Source: Sequoia sempervirens (lineage: Eukaryota > Streptophyta > Pinopsida > Cupressales > Cupressaceae). From it: a DNA stretch of 64,000 bases. This document shows positions 1-10,500 of this stretch, piece by piece. The notes below the pieces were generated by a model that was not told the DNA's origin, did not search any database, and was given only the letters and a program-made list of their open reading frames with translations. The DNA is taken from the NCBI GenBank assembly GCA_007258455.2, contig VDFB02321316.1:1-64000 (forward strand), given 5' to 3'. Both the position numbers and the translations under genes were made by a program. How positions within the stretch are numbered: the first letter of the stretch is position 1; every line of letters starts with the position of its first letter.

Positions 1-594
1 CCCCCATTATCTAACCTAAGAGTGATTATGGAACAACTAGACTCTTTTTCTACTAAGGCCTTAAACTTTTGAAATACAATAAACACATCTGATTTCTGTC
101 TAAGAAAGTACACCCACATTTTATGACTAAAATCATCAACAAAAAGCAAGAAATACCTACAACCTGTAACAAAAGGTGTAGGTGTATTCATTAAACTTTT
201 GAAATACAGTAAACACATCTGATTTCTGTCTAAGAAAGTACACCCACATTTTACGACTGAAATCATCAACAAAAAGCAAGAGATACCTACAACCTGTAAC
301 AAAAGGTGTATTCATTGGCCCACATACATCAACGTGAACCAACTGTAGTACCTTAGAGGCTTGCCATGAGTCACCATCCGTAAACGGTGTCCTGTGTTTC
401 TTCCTAGCTTGACAAGCTCCTCAAATGCCATGATGTTGAGTCTGGATCTCAGGTAAACCAGCTACAAGTCCCTCTCAAGCTAGTTGTGAGAGATAGTGCA
501 CATTTAAGTGCCCATACCGTTGATGCCAAAGATTGATAATGGTAGAATTTCTAGCTTCCATGGCTAACTCTGGAGAATCACCTGTATCCACCAG
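1..594 (-). pseudogene. copia GAG-pre-integrase and integrase core, partial
   Basis: Minus-strand translation gives the GAG-pre-integrase signature LWHQRYGHLN (about 535-505), the CGACQ.RKK zinc-binding part with the first Cys lost to a stop, then HVDVCGPM and YLLLFVDDFSRKMWVYFL, the first two acidic regions of the DDE integrase core. A 130-bp direct duplication (about 61-190 against 191-312) throws the frame out just after VFQKF. Stops also occur at the SQLA/EGL junction. The remainder of integrase is beyond the window edge. Confidence 0.88.
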
Positions 595-599
595 TCTAT
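595..599. repeat. TSD TCTAT (left)
   Basis: Five-base target duplication, matched exactly at 2596-2600. Confidence 0.88.
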
Positions 600-2595
600 T
601 GTAATGTCCCCATTTTGGCCATACACTCTTCTTTTGGATTTAGCCTATTTCCGGAAATCCGTAGGCTAAGCTGAAGTAGAAAACTAGGGTTTCCTCTTTC
701 AGATACTGCTCAGTTGGCGTTCTGAGGTTGTTGTGCAGACTTATTATTTATAGCAGTTTGCTATTTTTAGCAAGTCTATCTTTTGGCAGTATCTATCTAG
801 CATCTATTCAATCCTTTGTAGTTCAGTGTTTAGTTTGGCTTTCTGATGGTTTTGAAGTTAACTTACTATTTTTGGCATTTACTATTTTTAGTAAGTTCAT
901 TTTTGGCAGAAGCATTATCATCAACTTGGTTCAGTTTGGCATTTGTCAGTTTGCTATTTTTAGCAATTCATCAGTTGCAGCTTGGGGATTGTATTTGGTT
1001 ATCTCCTTGGTGGTTCCGGACTTAGTGTTCGTAATCTTGAAGTTTGGCCTTACGCTACAAGGCTTGATGACTTCCAAGTTGTTTTTAAAGAGAGGGACAT
1101 AAAGGGGTCAAGTGAGCATTTAATTATTTAATAAATACTTTGTGTTGCATTATAGAAATGGATACCTAAAAGGAATTGAATGATATTTTAATATTTCAAA
1201 AAAAAAAATTAAGAAATGTTTAAAAGTGAAATCCCTTTTAAAGAAGTTGAAATTGATTTCAACTTCTCCCGGAATTAGAAAGAGTCTCTTGTTTGGCTGT
1301 GCAGTTGAGAGCCTATATTGTTTGAAGAGTAGTTTAAATCATTTAATTGCTAAAGTTATCTTTGGTAGGAAATGACATTGTGATTATTTCTTGAGGGATG
1401 CTTACCTCCTAGATTCCAATCAATTTCGTGTTTGAAAGACAACACCTAATTTGTTTTATTGCTGCTTCTCATCCAGACTAGCAGATTGAGCCTATTGTTG
1501 AAGAATTTTGGAGTTTATTATCATTTTTGAGTTGCTGGTTCATCTACAGCTGAAAGTGAATTTTGTATACAGCTTTGTGAGTAAATTTTATTTCATTCTG
1601 GGCATTCGTGCTATGTGATTGTTGACATTGGGTGACCCTTCTCATAGAAGATGAGATCTAAATTCAAAGAACCTGATGTTTAAGAGCAAAAACGCCCTTC
1701 CAGCCAGGCCGTACCTTCTTAGAGCACATTGGGATTCGTGCTAAATAAATGAGGAGGATTTGATGCTGTTTTATGACTTGTTCTTGGGCGCCATACTCCT
1801 AGAGAGCCTTTGCAAAAGGTTTCAGTCAATTTGAAGGTATATGGATGAAGTTATGAGCATTTCATGGTGTTTTCTATTTGCTGATCAGAATTTCCAGAAC
1901 TCAGATTTTTATATCAGATTACATTAGTTTGCTATTTTTGGCCTTTACTTCATCATTTGAGGGATAAACATTGTAAAGCATTCATTCTTTACATCTTAGC
2001 ATTATTCTCTATCATTGTAATACTTGTATTTGCAGATTCCTTGATTGTAAGGTTGAGATTTAGTAGTACTAATCCAACCATTGTTATTGCTGCAATTACT
2101 TGTTATAATTTCATACATTTGTAACCCTTGGATGGTTTACCGCCAGTGTGGAGAAAGAACAATTAATCTCTCTTTAGTCACCCACTGTAAAGTGGCGAAT
2201 TCCCACTCATAAGTGGATGCCCGCCACAGCGGATGAATTAGTTTTGTATTGTAATGTTTTCCCCCCACTGTTCAAGTGGTAGTGTGGAAATTCTCATGGC
2301 TGGTTCACCACCTATTTATTTCAGTTTTCAATTAATAACTCCGTCATATGTTAGCACCTCGCCCTTAGTGGGATCTTGAGTGCACATTCTTGATGTTGAG
2401 TTTGTTTCATTTCAAGTATTGTTCTTTAATTTCTCCGCCATATGACAACACCTATCCTTCCTTGGGATTGAGTGTGCATTCTTGGCGTTGAGTTCTTTCA
2501 AGCTTGGATTTCAGTTTTGATGCTAACGCTAATCAAGTTGGCTAGTGCTGGTTTGTATTGTGTAAAACTATCGAAAAATTGGTTAGCATATTTCA
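600..2595 (+). mobile_element. Solo LTR, 1,996 bp, inserted in the copia element
   Basis: Starts TGTAATGTCCCC, ends ATATTTCA, flanked by exact 5-bp target-site duplications TCTAT (595-599 and 2596-2600). Removing the insertion plus one TSD rejoins the copia reading frame across the site, which confirms the boundaries. There is no internal second copy of the terminus, no PBS and no coding region, so it behaves as a solo LTR. The first 350 bases hold several short palindromes around CTATTTTTAG. The apparent ORF at 728-1102 is not supported as a gene. Confidence 0.88.
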
Positions 2596-2994
2596 TCTAT
2601 ATAGACCGTGATCCTCAATGCCAACAACTACAGTGGTGAGAGTCTCCCGATCAACAATCAAACATTTATGTGCACTAAATACCATATCCAACTGAGGGGA
2701 GTGCCGCATAATCTGATTGACAAAGAGAAGGTTTAGTTCTATGCCTGGAACGTAGTATACATTGAGGAATATGAGATTCCTCCCACCAAATTGAATCTGA
2801 ATAGTGCCCTTACCAACAACGGTATACTCTTCATCTCCTCCAAAAATAACTGAGTCACTGAAGGGAGAGAAATCTATGAACCAATCACGTCGATGGGTGA
2901 AGTGTCGCGAAGCACCTGAATCAATGTACCAGGCAGAGGACTTCACATGATTTGCAGGTCTTTTAGCCATAAAAACGTAAAAGGCAGATTCCTT
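2593..2994 (-). pseudogene. copia aspartic protease region
   Basis: In frame with gag after one stop. The sequence WYIDSGASRHFT carries the D-S-G catalytic motif of copia proteases, followed by the usual beta-rich stretch ending LNVYYVPGIELNLLFVNQI. The frame is cut near 2595 by the solo-LTR insertion and resumes upstream of position 599 in the same frame. Confidence 0.88.
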
Positions 2995-3024
2995 TTGCTC
3001 AGTGTGCTTGCCAACATTTGATTT

Positions 3025-3839
3025 CTACTGAGACCCTTCCCGCTTCTTCTGTTCAGAAGCCAAATGTTGATGACAATCCTTCTTCATATGACCATATTTG
3101 TGGCAATAATTACACTGAATGTTTTTTTCCTTAGGGCTGCCCGGAGGTTGGCCTGAGCCTTTCTGTTGCGAAGGTTGACCTTTCCCTTTATTCTTAGCCT
3201 GAGACTTGGCTGCAAAAGCTTGCTCTGTAGTGGACGAAGAAGCACTGCTACCAAACTGTTGTTTCCAACGTTCCTGCTTTAAAAGTATGGTACAAAGCTC
3301 GAGAAACTTCAAATCAACATTAGTTGATGTAATGTTGAGAGTTTCAACAAAGTGCTCATAAGACTTCGGTAGACTTTTCAAGTGATGACTACCATGTCTT
3401 CTTCCTCCATCTTCCTACCAATCGCCTCCAACTTATCATGGATGTCTTGAATCTTTGTCAGATGCTCCTATAAGGACATTCTCTCATCCATCATGATGGA
3501 GAACAACTGGTTCTTCAGAAATAATGCATGACTCTTGTCGGAGGTTTCATGCAAGGTTTTCAAATGCTCCCAAATCTCAACAGCTGATTTGCCAGACAGA
3601 ACCTGTGGAAGCTGATCATCAATAACTAAAAGCTTAATGAGCATCACCGCTTCACGATTCTACTCATCAAACTTTTCCTGGTCTTTAACATCCAATGTTG
3701 GTCTGGTCTTGTGACCTAGAATGATCTGATCAAGGTAGTGATATTCAAAGATTGTCATCATTCGTTGCTTCTAGGTATTATAATTTTTGCCATTGAAATG
3801 TTGATTGCCTTACAACATAATGTTGGTCAAACTCGCCAT
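3025..3839 (-). pseudogene. copia gag (nucleocapsid) pseudogene
   Basis: The frame opens with ATG at 3839 and reads as a copia UBN2-type gag. It contains stretches such as KSAVEIWEHLKTLHE and SLPKSYEHFVETL and ends in a basic tail with one zinc knuckle, CNYCHKYGHMKKDC (CX2CX4HX4C). Gag would coat the element RNA in cytoplasmic particles. Breaks seen: four in-frame stops in the first half, a single-base frameshift near 3375-3385, and a stop at 3025-3027 between the knuckle and protease. The last 118 codons (3381-3025) are open. Confidence 0.88.
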
Positions 3840-4620
3840 CTTTCATGCTTTCTGAGGCACAAAAAATGAGATACACAGAAAAGGCTCAAAAACTGAATGC
3901 ACGGAACCCAAGACATGAATTCCAATCCATTGTAAACAGAGATAATTTTAGGCACAAATTTCAAGATAAATTTGCTTGCACAAATTTCAATGCACAAATT
4001 TTGAGACAACCAGAAAAAACGGAAGACGACCCAAAAATCCTCTCAAAAAACCCAAAAAGAATCTGTGATTAGAACAATTTTTTCGGTTTGAATCTGAGGA
4101 TTAATTTTAAACCGTAGCTTGAAAAAAAACCAGCTGCAAGATAAAACCCTACACAAATCTGAAAATCGTGCCCAGAATGAAGAAGAAAACACGCTTAGAT
4201 GAAAGTACAAGTCACGCCCAGAATAATGCAGAAGAAACAGAGAAATCACGGGACTTTTTTCAAAGACAAAGCACACCCAAAAGAAGGAAAGAAAGCGTGA
4301 CCAAAAAGATGCAAATCGCGTCCAAAAACGCGTTAGAAAAATCCACAAAATTGCGGCAGAGGGAGAACAAAAGCTGGGAGATCGCTCAAAAAAACGCTGA
4401 AAGTCGCGCCTAGATACAAGACAGATCGCGCGCGATTTCCTGGAGGTTGTGTGGCTCAAAAAATGGCTTAAACAAAAAACGCGACCCGAAGATTATAGAG
4501 AATCCGCCTTCGCCTAGAAAATATGAGCCCAAAAAAAAACTTCGAATTATAGCTTAAAAAAAAACCCCCACAAAATTCTTCAAAAAATCAGAAAAAAAAA
4601 TGACGCCCACGAAACTCTTT
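3840..4620 (-). other. copia untranslated leader between PBS and gag
   Basis: About 780 bases between the PBS and the gag ATG. Overlapping ORFs occur on both strands (for example 4043-4459 minus) but none resembles a known protein. The sequence is rich in A-runs and CG-containing words, unlike the flanking AT-rich DNA. Confidence 0.6.
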
Positions 4621-4631
4621 CTTTGATACCA
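4621..4631 (-). other. Primer-binding site, tRNA-iMet type (copia)
   Basis: TGGTATCAAAG on the minus strand abuts the LTR end. Plant LTR elements primed by initiator tRNA-Met usually show TGGTATCAGAGC, so this is one substitution away in the first eleven bases. Confidence 0.75.
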
Positions 4632-4879
4632 TGTAATGAAAACGAGTAGGGCCGAGATTTGAAATATTTGAATGAATTATTTATAGGAAGCAAAGCTCCA
4701 TAAATAGATTACAAATTTACAGGATTAGCAAGTTTCTAAAACGAAACTTCAGAAGATCGAATAAACGATCTTATTGTCAAAATTACAATATAATACAATG
4801 TTGAGCATTAAATAAATAATTAGTAAATATTATTTTAATTTGCCTTGAAATTCAAATTGACAAAAATGACATCTCCACA
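4632..4879 (-). repeat. 5' LTR of the copia element (about 248 bp)
   Basis: On the minus strand this begins TGTGGAGATGTC and ends CATTACA, directly followed by the primer-binding site. A TATA-like CTATAAATAA (minus strand, near 4679-4690) fits an LTR promoter driving the gag leader. The short length is usual for copia. The partner LTR is outside the window, so the outer boundary at 4879 is inferred from the TG start only. Confidence 0.65.
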
Positions 4880-7002
4880 TCATAGTGACCCCCATTGATA
4901 ATCCATGTTTTTCTTGTAATTTAATGGAAAATTGTTTTAAAGGCATCTTCTTATCAAAGGGACCCTTGACAAAATCCTCTACTAATTTGGAAGAGCAACT
5001 AAAATGTGCATTGCCAATAGAACTAGTTGCTTCACCCCCTTGCCCGCCACATTTGTACTTAGAGTCTTTGATTGAACCCCCATAGGCTCTTTGTGATCCT
5101 CTTCATTGCTCATGTTGTGAGAAGAAGTCATGGTGACATTGCAAGAAACAAAATTTATGATTACCATACATGTCAATATGTCATTAAACAATAAATTATG
5201 CACAGGCTCGAGACACAAGGATTTTATTTATGTTTTTCTTATTTCAAATCACATGAAGTGCAAAAGTAGAGGATACACGAAAATATAAATCCATGTTCTT
5301 CAACCTTCATCAAACAAGGATTCTACTTTTGTTTTTCTTACTTTAGGTTGCATGAAGTGCAAAAGTAGGGTGCATGAAGTGCAAAAGTGGAAGATACATA
5401 AAAGGAAAAATCCTAATTTGACTTGTAAATTTTAATTTTTTAAATTTCTAATCAAATATTTATGCAAATTTGCAAAAAAAACATTTATAAATAATTTAAC
5501 AAATAAATTTGAACACCTAAATATTATTGTTATAAAATTAAAAAATTTAATATTTGATCTTATTGATTTGTAATAAATTGTAATTTGTGACAATGTAAAT
5601 TGTAAACCCCCAGGGCCTAAATTAATTATCAAATTTGTTAACTAAAATTAGTTATTAGTTACTAAATTGAACAATGAAAAAAATAAAAATAAAATAAAAT
5701 AGTTATGAAGAGCCAAAGCTTACCATGATGCTTGAATAACGCATTGATTCAATAGTGGATTGATTTCACTCTTCACACTTGCTTGTCCTCTTGCTCTTAC
5801 TCTCACCATTCTTAAATCCTAATGCCCTCACTTGCAATCTTTCTCTCCATTGCAGCTTCTTGTTGCAGCTTTCAACCTTGTTGAAACTTGGGAGTGATTT
5901 GGAATGAGACTTATATGTTTATTTATAAGTTTTTTTTTGTGTTTAGGGTTTGGGTGGGGTCCATAGGCCATTAAGGTTAGGGTTTGTGTCACGCAATTCA
6001 AAAACACAACTTTTGATTGTTTTTTTTAAATATGGAACTTTTCTAGTTGTTGTTGTGGGAGATGTTTGGGATGATTGGGAGACTCTTAGGAGTCCCTTGG
6101 ATGTCTTAGGGATGTTTTGGAAATGTCCCTAGATCTGCAATGAAGGCAGGGGGATGTCTCCCCCAAGTCTTGGCATCCTGGAAATATCCCCATCCCAAAA
6201 ATAGGGGGATTTGGGGAGGGGGGCGTGTCCCTGTGGAACATTGGAAATAAGTCCATGTAACTTCTTAATAAATATTGAGTTCAATACGGAAGATATAGAG
6301 GCTTTGGGAACTCAGTTTCCATTTGAACAGTATGAAGTAAATTATAATGGAAATATACCTTGCCAAATTTTAAATATTATACAAGGCTTTTGCAAGTTGT
6401 TATCAACTGAGATATTAAGTTAGGTGTCAAGGTTGGGCATGGTAATCTTACTAGTGATTTAGATTTGAATTAAACCCAGGTAACTTCTGCAAAACCCAGT
6501 TAGAAGTAGGATTAGCATAACATGCATTATGTATTTTGGTCTTTTTGATATAATGTGGTTGAAAGTACTGCTTATCCTTTTAGTAGATTCGTTAGTAATA
6601 TACTTTGAAACATTTATTTTTTTAATGTGTCCGGCGTGCCATTCTTTTTTCTTCAATAAACCTTATTGATTTTCTTTGTTAATAAATCAAGTCTTTTTGG
6701 CCAACCAGTTGAGGAAAATGGTGTCCTTTACTTGACGTATATGAAATTTTGTTATGTTTATTTTGATTCAGTTATTTTCAGAAAAGTAAAGATGCTTCTA
6801 ATTGAAACTTCATTGATTAGATTATACAAAGTGTATGCTTGAATGCAATGCATACATAAAAGATTTCTTGTATATCTAAGGGTCTTGAACTATTCCAAAT
6901 GCCAACATAATTGTTACCACTTGCACTGAAGTGTTTTCCCATATTTCAAGACAATGTTCATTTCCAGTTTCTGCATGACATATCTATTTCTTTACCACTT
7001 CA
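4880..7002. other. Intergenic or upstream-intron DNA, no recognised gene
   Basis: No SGF29 N-terminal exon or other known protein was recognised here. A minus-strand TATA-like TATAAATAAAC near 5920-5933, followed by a C/T/A-rich leader-like stretch, resembles the promoter part of another long LTR, but I could not find its ends. A small direct repeat (GTGCATGAAGTGCAAAAGT) occurs at about 5348-5392. The stretch 6130-6230 is a run of C and G tracts. If SGF29 starts left of the window, all this is intron. Confidence 0.5.
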
Positions 7003-7464
7003 TTTGTCCTTGAATGCCAAAATAAGTGCACATCTAATTCTAAGAAATTTGAAAAAATTAAAGGTTTACTGCAGATGTCAATCCTTTCATATTTGATGAG
7101 ATAATTGCAATGTGTCTTAAGAGCTTCTCTATATACACATCTGATACAAGCTAGCTGTATGTTATGACACATTCTTCTAAGATATTATCTGACTCTTCCT
7201 GGTGAACATAAGTTAGTGAGCAAACTTCTAACTCTAAGAAATTTGTCCTTGAATGCCAAAATAAGTGCACATCTAATTCTAAGAAATTTGAAAAAATTAA
7301 AGGTTTAGTGCAGATGTCAATCCTTTCATATTTGATGGAGATAATTGCAATGTGTCTTAAGAGCTTCTCTATATGCACATCTGATACAAGCTAGCTGTAT
7401 GTTATGACACATTCTTCTAAGATATTATCTGACTCTTCCTGGTGGACAGAAGTTAGTGAGCAAA
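7003..7464 (+). repeat. Tandem duplication (about 222 bp x2) reaching into an SGF29 exon
   Basis: Copy 1 is 7003-7224 and copy 2 is 7242-7464, separated by 17 bases, with few differences. Copy 2 contains the splice acceptor (GGTGGACAG) and first 15 bases of the first visible SGF29 exon. Copy 1 contains the matching exon start but reads GGTGAACAT, so the AG is lost and the copy breaks off inside the exon. The duplicated sequence TCTAA.TCTAAGAAATTTG near the junction suggests a microhomology-mediated event (inference). Confidence 0.88.
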
Positions 7465-7568
7465 AGAGAAAACGTATAAAAGCTGATGCTGATCCTGCGA
7501 GGTTGACATCGTCATCTGTTACATTACGAGCACCACCTGAACATCCAAATGTTCTTATTGGTGAACAG
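7450..7568 (+). CDS. SGF29: SGF29 exon A (linker before Tudor 1)
   Basis: Encodes VSEQKRKRIKADADPARL through GEQ: the basic linker between the N-terminal coiled coil and Tudor 1, with a KRKR cluster that could be a nuclear localisation signal (inference). Acceptor GGTGGACAG, donor CAG/GTTGTT, which is weak. The exon begins with two bases completing a split codon. The frame is open upstream to an in-frame ATG at 7404, but that stretch lies in duplicated intron sequence and lacks conservation, so I prefer the splice acceptor. Confidence 0.85.
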
Positions 7569-10500
7569 GTTGTTCATGCATGCCTCGGCTGGTGTTAGTA
7601 TTTTATAGACTGAAGCTAAACTTCTAAAATTTTAATGCTTTCTAGATGTTTGCTTTCAATCTTTGGTAGAAATTTTTATTTAAAATGACAAATGGAAAGC
7701 AACCTAGGCGACCCTGTATGGAACAAAATGTAACTTAAAATCCAAATCTAGTCTATTTCTTCCAAGTAGTCAAGAATTTTCTAGCTTCAATTCTCAGACA
7801 TGAATGATAACAAATGCTTAGGCCTATAATTCTTACATTACATGTAGCAGTCAGTGATCTGAATTGATTTTAATTCAGGTTGCTGCAAGAGTTACTTCTG
7901 ATAATTCAGATAAAGATGAATGGATAGTGGTGAAAGTGACACGTTTTGACAGGGAAGCAAATAAGTAAGTGCAAGTTTATCAAAGGTCAACTTGTTTACC
8001 TATCATGCTTCATCATGTATAACAAAGTATGAAATCATTTATTCCTTTAGCACATTTTCTACCATCTATTTTAGTTGTAAGTATTTGGCTTACTTATAAG
8101 TTCTGTGCAGGTATGAAGTAATTGATGAAGAGCCTGGTGATGATGACGAGAATGGTCCCAGGTATTACTGTTATCTGAAACATATTTGCATTTACTGTTT
8201 CCAGCACACAAACTTTGGTCCAGCTGTTGTACCTGTTGGTGATAATCATTTCCTTACTAGAGGGATTCATTCTGATTTATACAACAATATACTATTTTCC
8301 TCTTTGTTTCATATTTATCTTTTATGAACCCATTCTTTGTGAACTCTTGGAGTTATCCTTTTGCATAATGAGGTCTTGATTGTTAGATTAGTGAAAAAGT
8401 AATTAATTTAGGCTCTTTGTCCTTAGTGTAATGGAATTTCTCACTATTCTTTATTTTATGTTTGCTTGAAAAAATGCAAATCATGAACATATTTTGTAGT
8501 CATCCATGTCTTCCACTGAGTCAAAATAAGGTGCAAACGGAATCATATTTAGTATTTAGTCATAAGGTTCAACTTAACTCATTTCAAGATCTGCATATCA
8601 ATCTAAGCGCACAGAAAGCATTTTTTGTCCAAGGACTTCTCATTTAGTGGAGTTAAATTTGAAGTCAAATCTTCTGTTTACTACTTTTGCAAGGCTCAAA
8701 AAAAAATTCCATGCTACTGATTTTTTTAAGAAATCGTCAAATCGAGTTTCCTTCTTTTCTAATCCATCGTGTAAGTCTTCACTTGTGAATTTGATGGCCA
8801 ATTTTAGGTGTTTGAAGTTGGGGATAGATAGGAGAAAATCAAATAGGAATGCCTTTCTAATTTTAAGTTTGTGCAATCATGAAAAATTAGTCGAGGACCA
8901 CTGTGGGTTTCAAGTCATTCCTTCATCTCTGATGACTTGGTCACAATCTTAACTAGCATTCTTGAAGCCTTTATGAAAATAATTGCTATAAAACTGAAGG
9001 CCAAATATTTAGTAGAGAATATTGTGCAAGCACTAAGTAATGCAGTGAGTTCATATTTTATAAAATGTGAGAGATCATGTACTTTGTTGTGCTTGTTAGG
9101 TAAATTTTTTCTGTTGTAGCAAATTGTGCTTTAAAACAAATTACTGTCTTTATGAGTTTCTTGCAGGAAGTACAAATTGCCACTCTCTTGTGTCATACCA
9201 TTCCCAAAACGCGCAGATTCTTCGACTGCAACAGACTTTCCAACTGGTAGCCAAGTCCTTGCAGTATATCCTGGAACTACTGCACTTTATAAAGCAGCTG
9301 TAGTTGGTTCCCACCGCAAGGTAACATTTAAAGACATGACATGCAACTTCACTCCTGTATGTATGTTATTTTATTTTTTCAAGTATTTCTGCTATTTTAA
9401 CAACTGCTAGCACAGAAGATCCCTCTTGTTTTCCAATAATTGACTAAATTACATAGTTTAGCATATTGCCTGTAATTGTATCAAAAGAATACCACATCTT
9501 TGGTCATTAAAGTAGAGAAAACTTATCCTATGAAAGACCCTAATTAACAAAATAATAGATTCACATTGAAATCTTAATACAGTTCTTGAATAATAATTAG
9601 AATTGAATGTTTGAATGCACGAAATAAATTTAGTTATAACTTATAATATTATCCTAGAGGACTAAATTAATGGATTTATATCAAGGTAGCAAAGTTTAAT
9701 GCATGATAAATAAAGGTTATGTTTGACCTGAAAAATTATTTTTCTAAACCTGTAAACCATCCTTGTCCAATGGTTATTTTCTAGGACATATGAATATTTA
9801 TTGTAGATGCATAGTTTAGTATTCACTCATGTTCCTTGCCCTCATTGTCTTCATTGGTTTAGTTGCCAATAGGAGTGCACTAGTACTTTGGACTTTGGTC
9901 AAAATCTCTTGCTTTATTTTCAAGTATCATAGCTCTTATGGTATTGTAACGACCTATCCCTTGCGTAAATAAAAATTTCCATTTTTTACATCCTACAAGT
10001 AAGTAAACGTGTTAACATGTCATTGCAAATAAAATTTTTCCTTTTCTTTATTGATAAAACATGAACAAGTTGCCATATTAATTTACAATAAAGATTCCAT
10101 TTTAATATAATAACTTCACAAGGACATGAAACAAGAATACATACCTTACTAACATAGCTCCAATGAGCTTTAGAACAAATAGTAGTAAGAAGGTCCAGGA
10201 TTCTTTTCCTTTCAAATCTTGGTACATCAGCCGCTTGTTGAGGAGGAGAAACATCACTCGGGCGCTTTTCCGCCAACCACGGACTTATAATGTGGTCCCC
10301 CGCACATCCATTATTCAATAGATGGCCCTCCCTTCGTCGAAGAGATTGGTAGGGTATCCTTTAATGATTACCAACTAAGCATAGTGTTGTGTCCTACACA
10401 ACTAGAACCTTGCTATTTCACAATCTCGAACTAGAACAAGGATCACAATGAACTAACAGTGTAGTCTCAACTATCCCACACCTAAGTGGATGTTGTACAT

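Larger units (their letters stand above)
1..4879 (-). mobile_element. Ty1/copia LTR retrotransposon, 5' part, decayed
   Basis: Read on the minus strand, the order is 5' LTR (4879-4632), primer-binding site, leader, gag, protease, GAG-pre-integrase and integrase core, which runs off the window at position 1. Protease and integrase precede any RT, which is copia order. RT, RNase H and the 3' LTR lie outside the window. The copy is dead: several in-frame stops, one frameshift in gag, a 130-bp tandem duplication in integrase, and a 1,996-bp solo LTR inserted between protease and GAG-pre-integrase. The insertion plus its TSD is 2,001 bp, so the coding frame on the two sides is still the same. Confidence 0.9.

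Noticed and set aside
728..1102. 124-codon plus-strand ORF
   Set aside because: It lies inside the 600-2595 solo LTR, is hydrophobic from T-rich repeats of CTATTTTTAG, and shows no known domain.
6211..6423. Candidate SGF29 N-terminal exon
   Set aside because: The peptide (EFNTEDIEALGTQFPFEQ) does not resemble the SGF29 coiled-coil region and no matching splice pattern was found.
7404..7598. ORF beginning with ATG at 7404 as the start of SGF29
   Set aside because: The stretch before 7450 is duplicated intron sequence and the stretch after 7568 is intron; the conserved part is only exon A.
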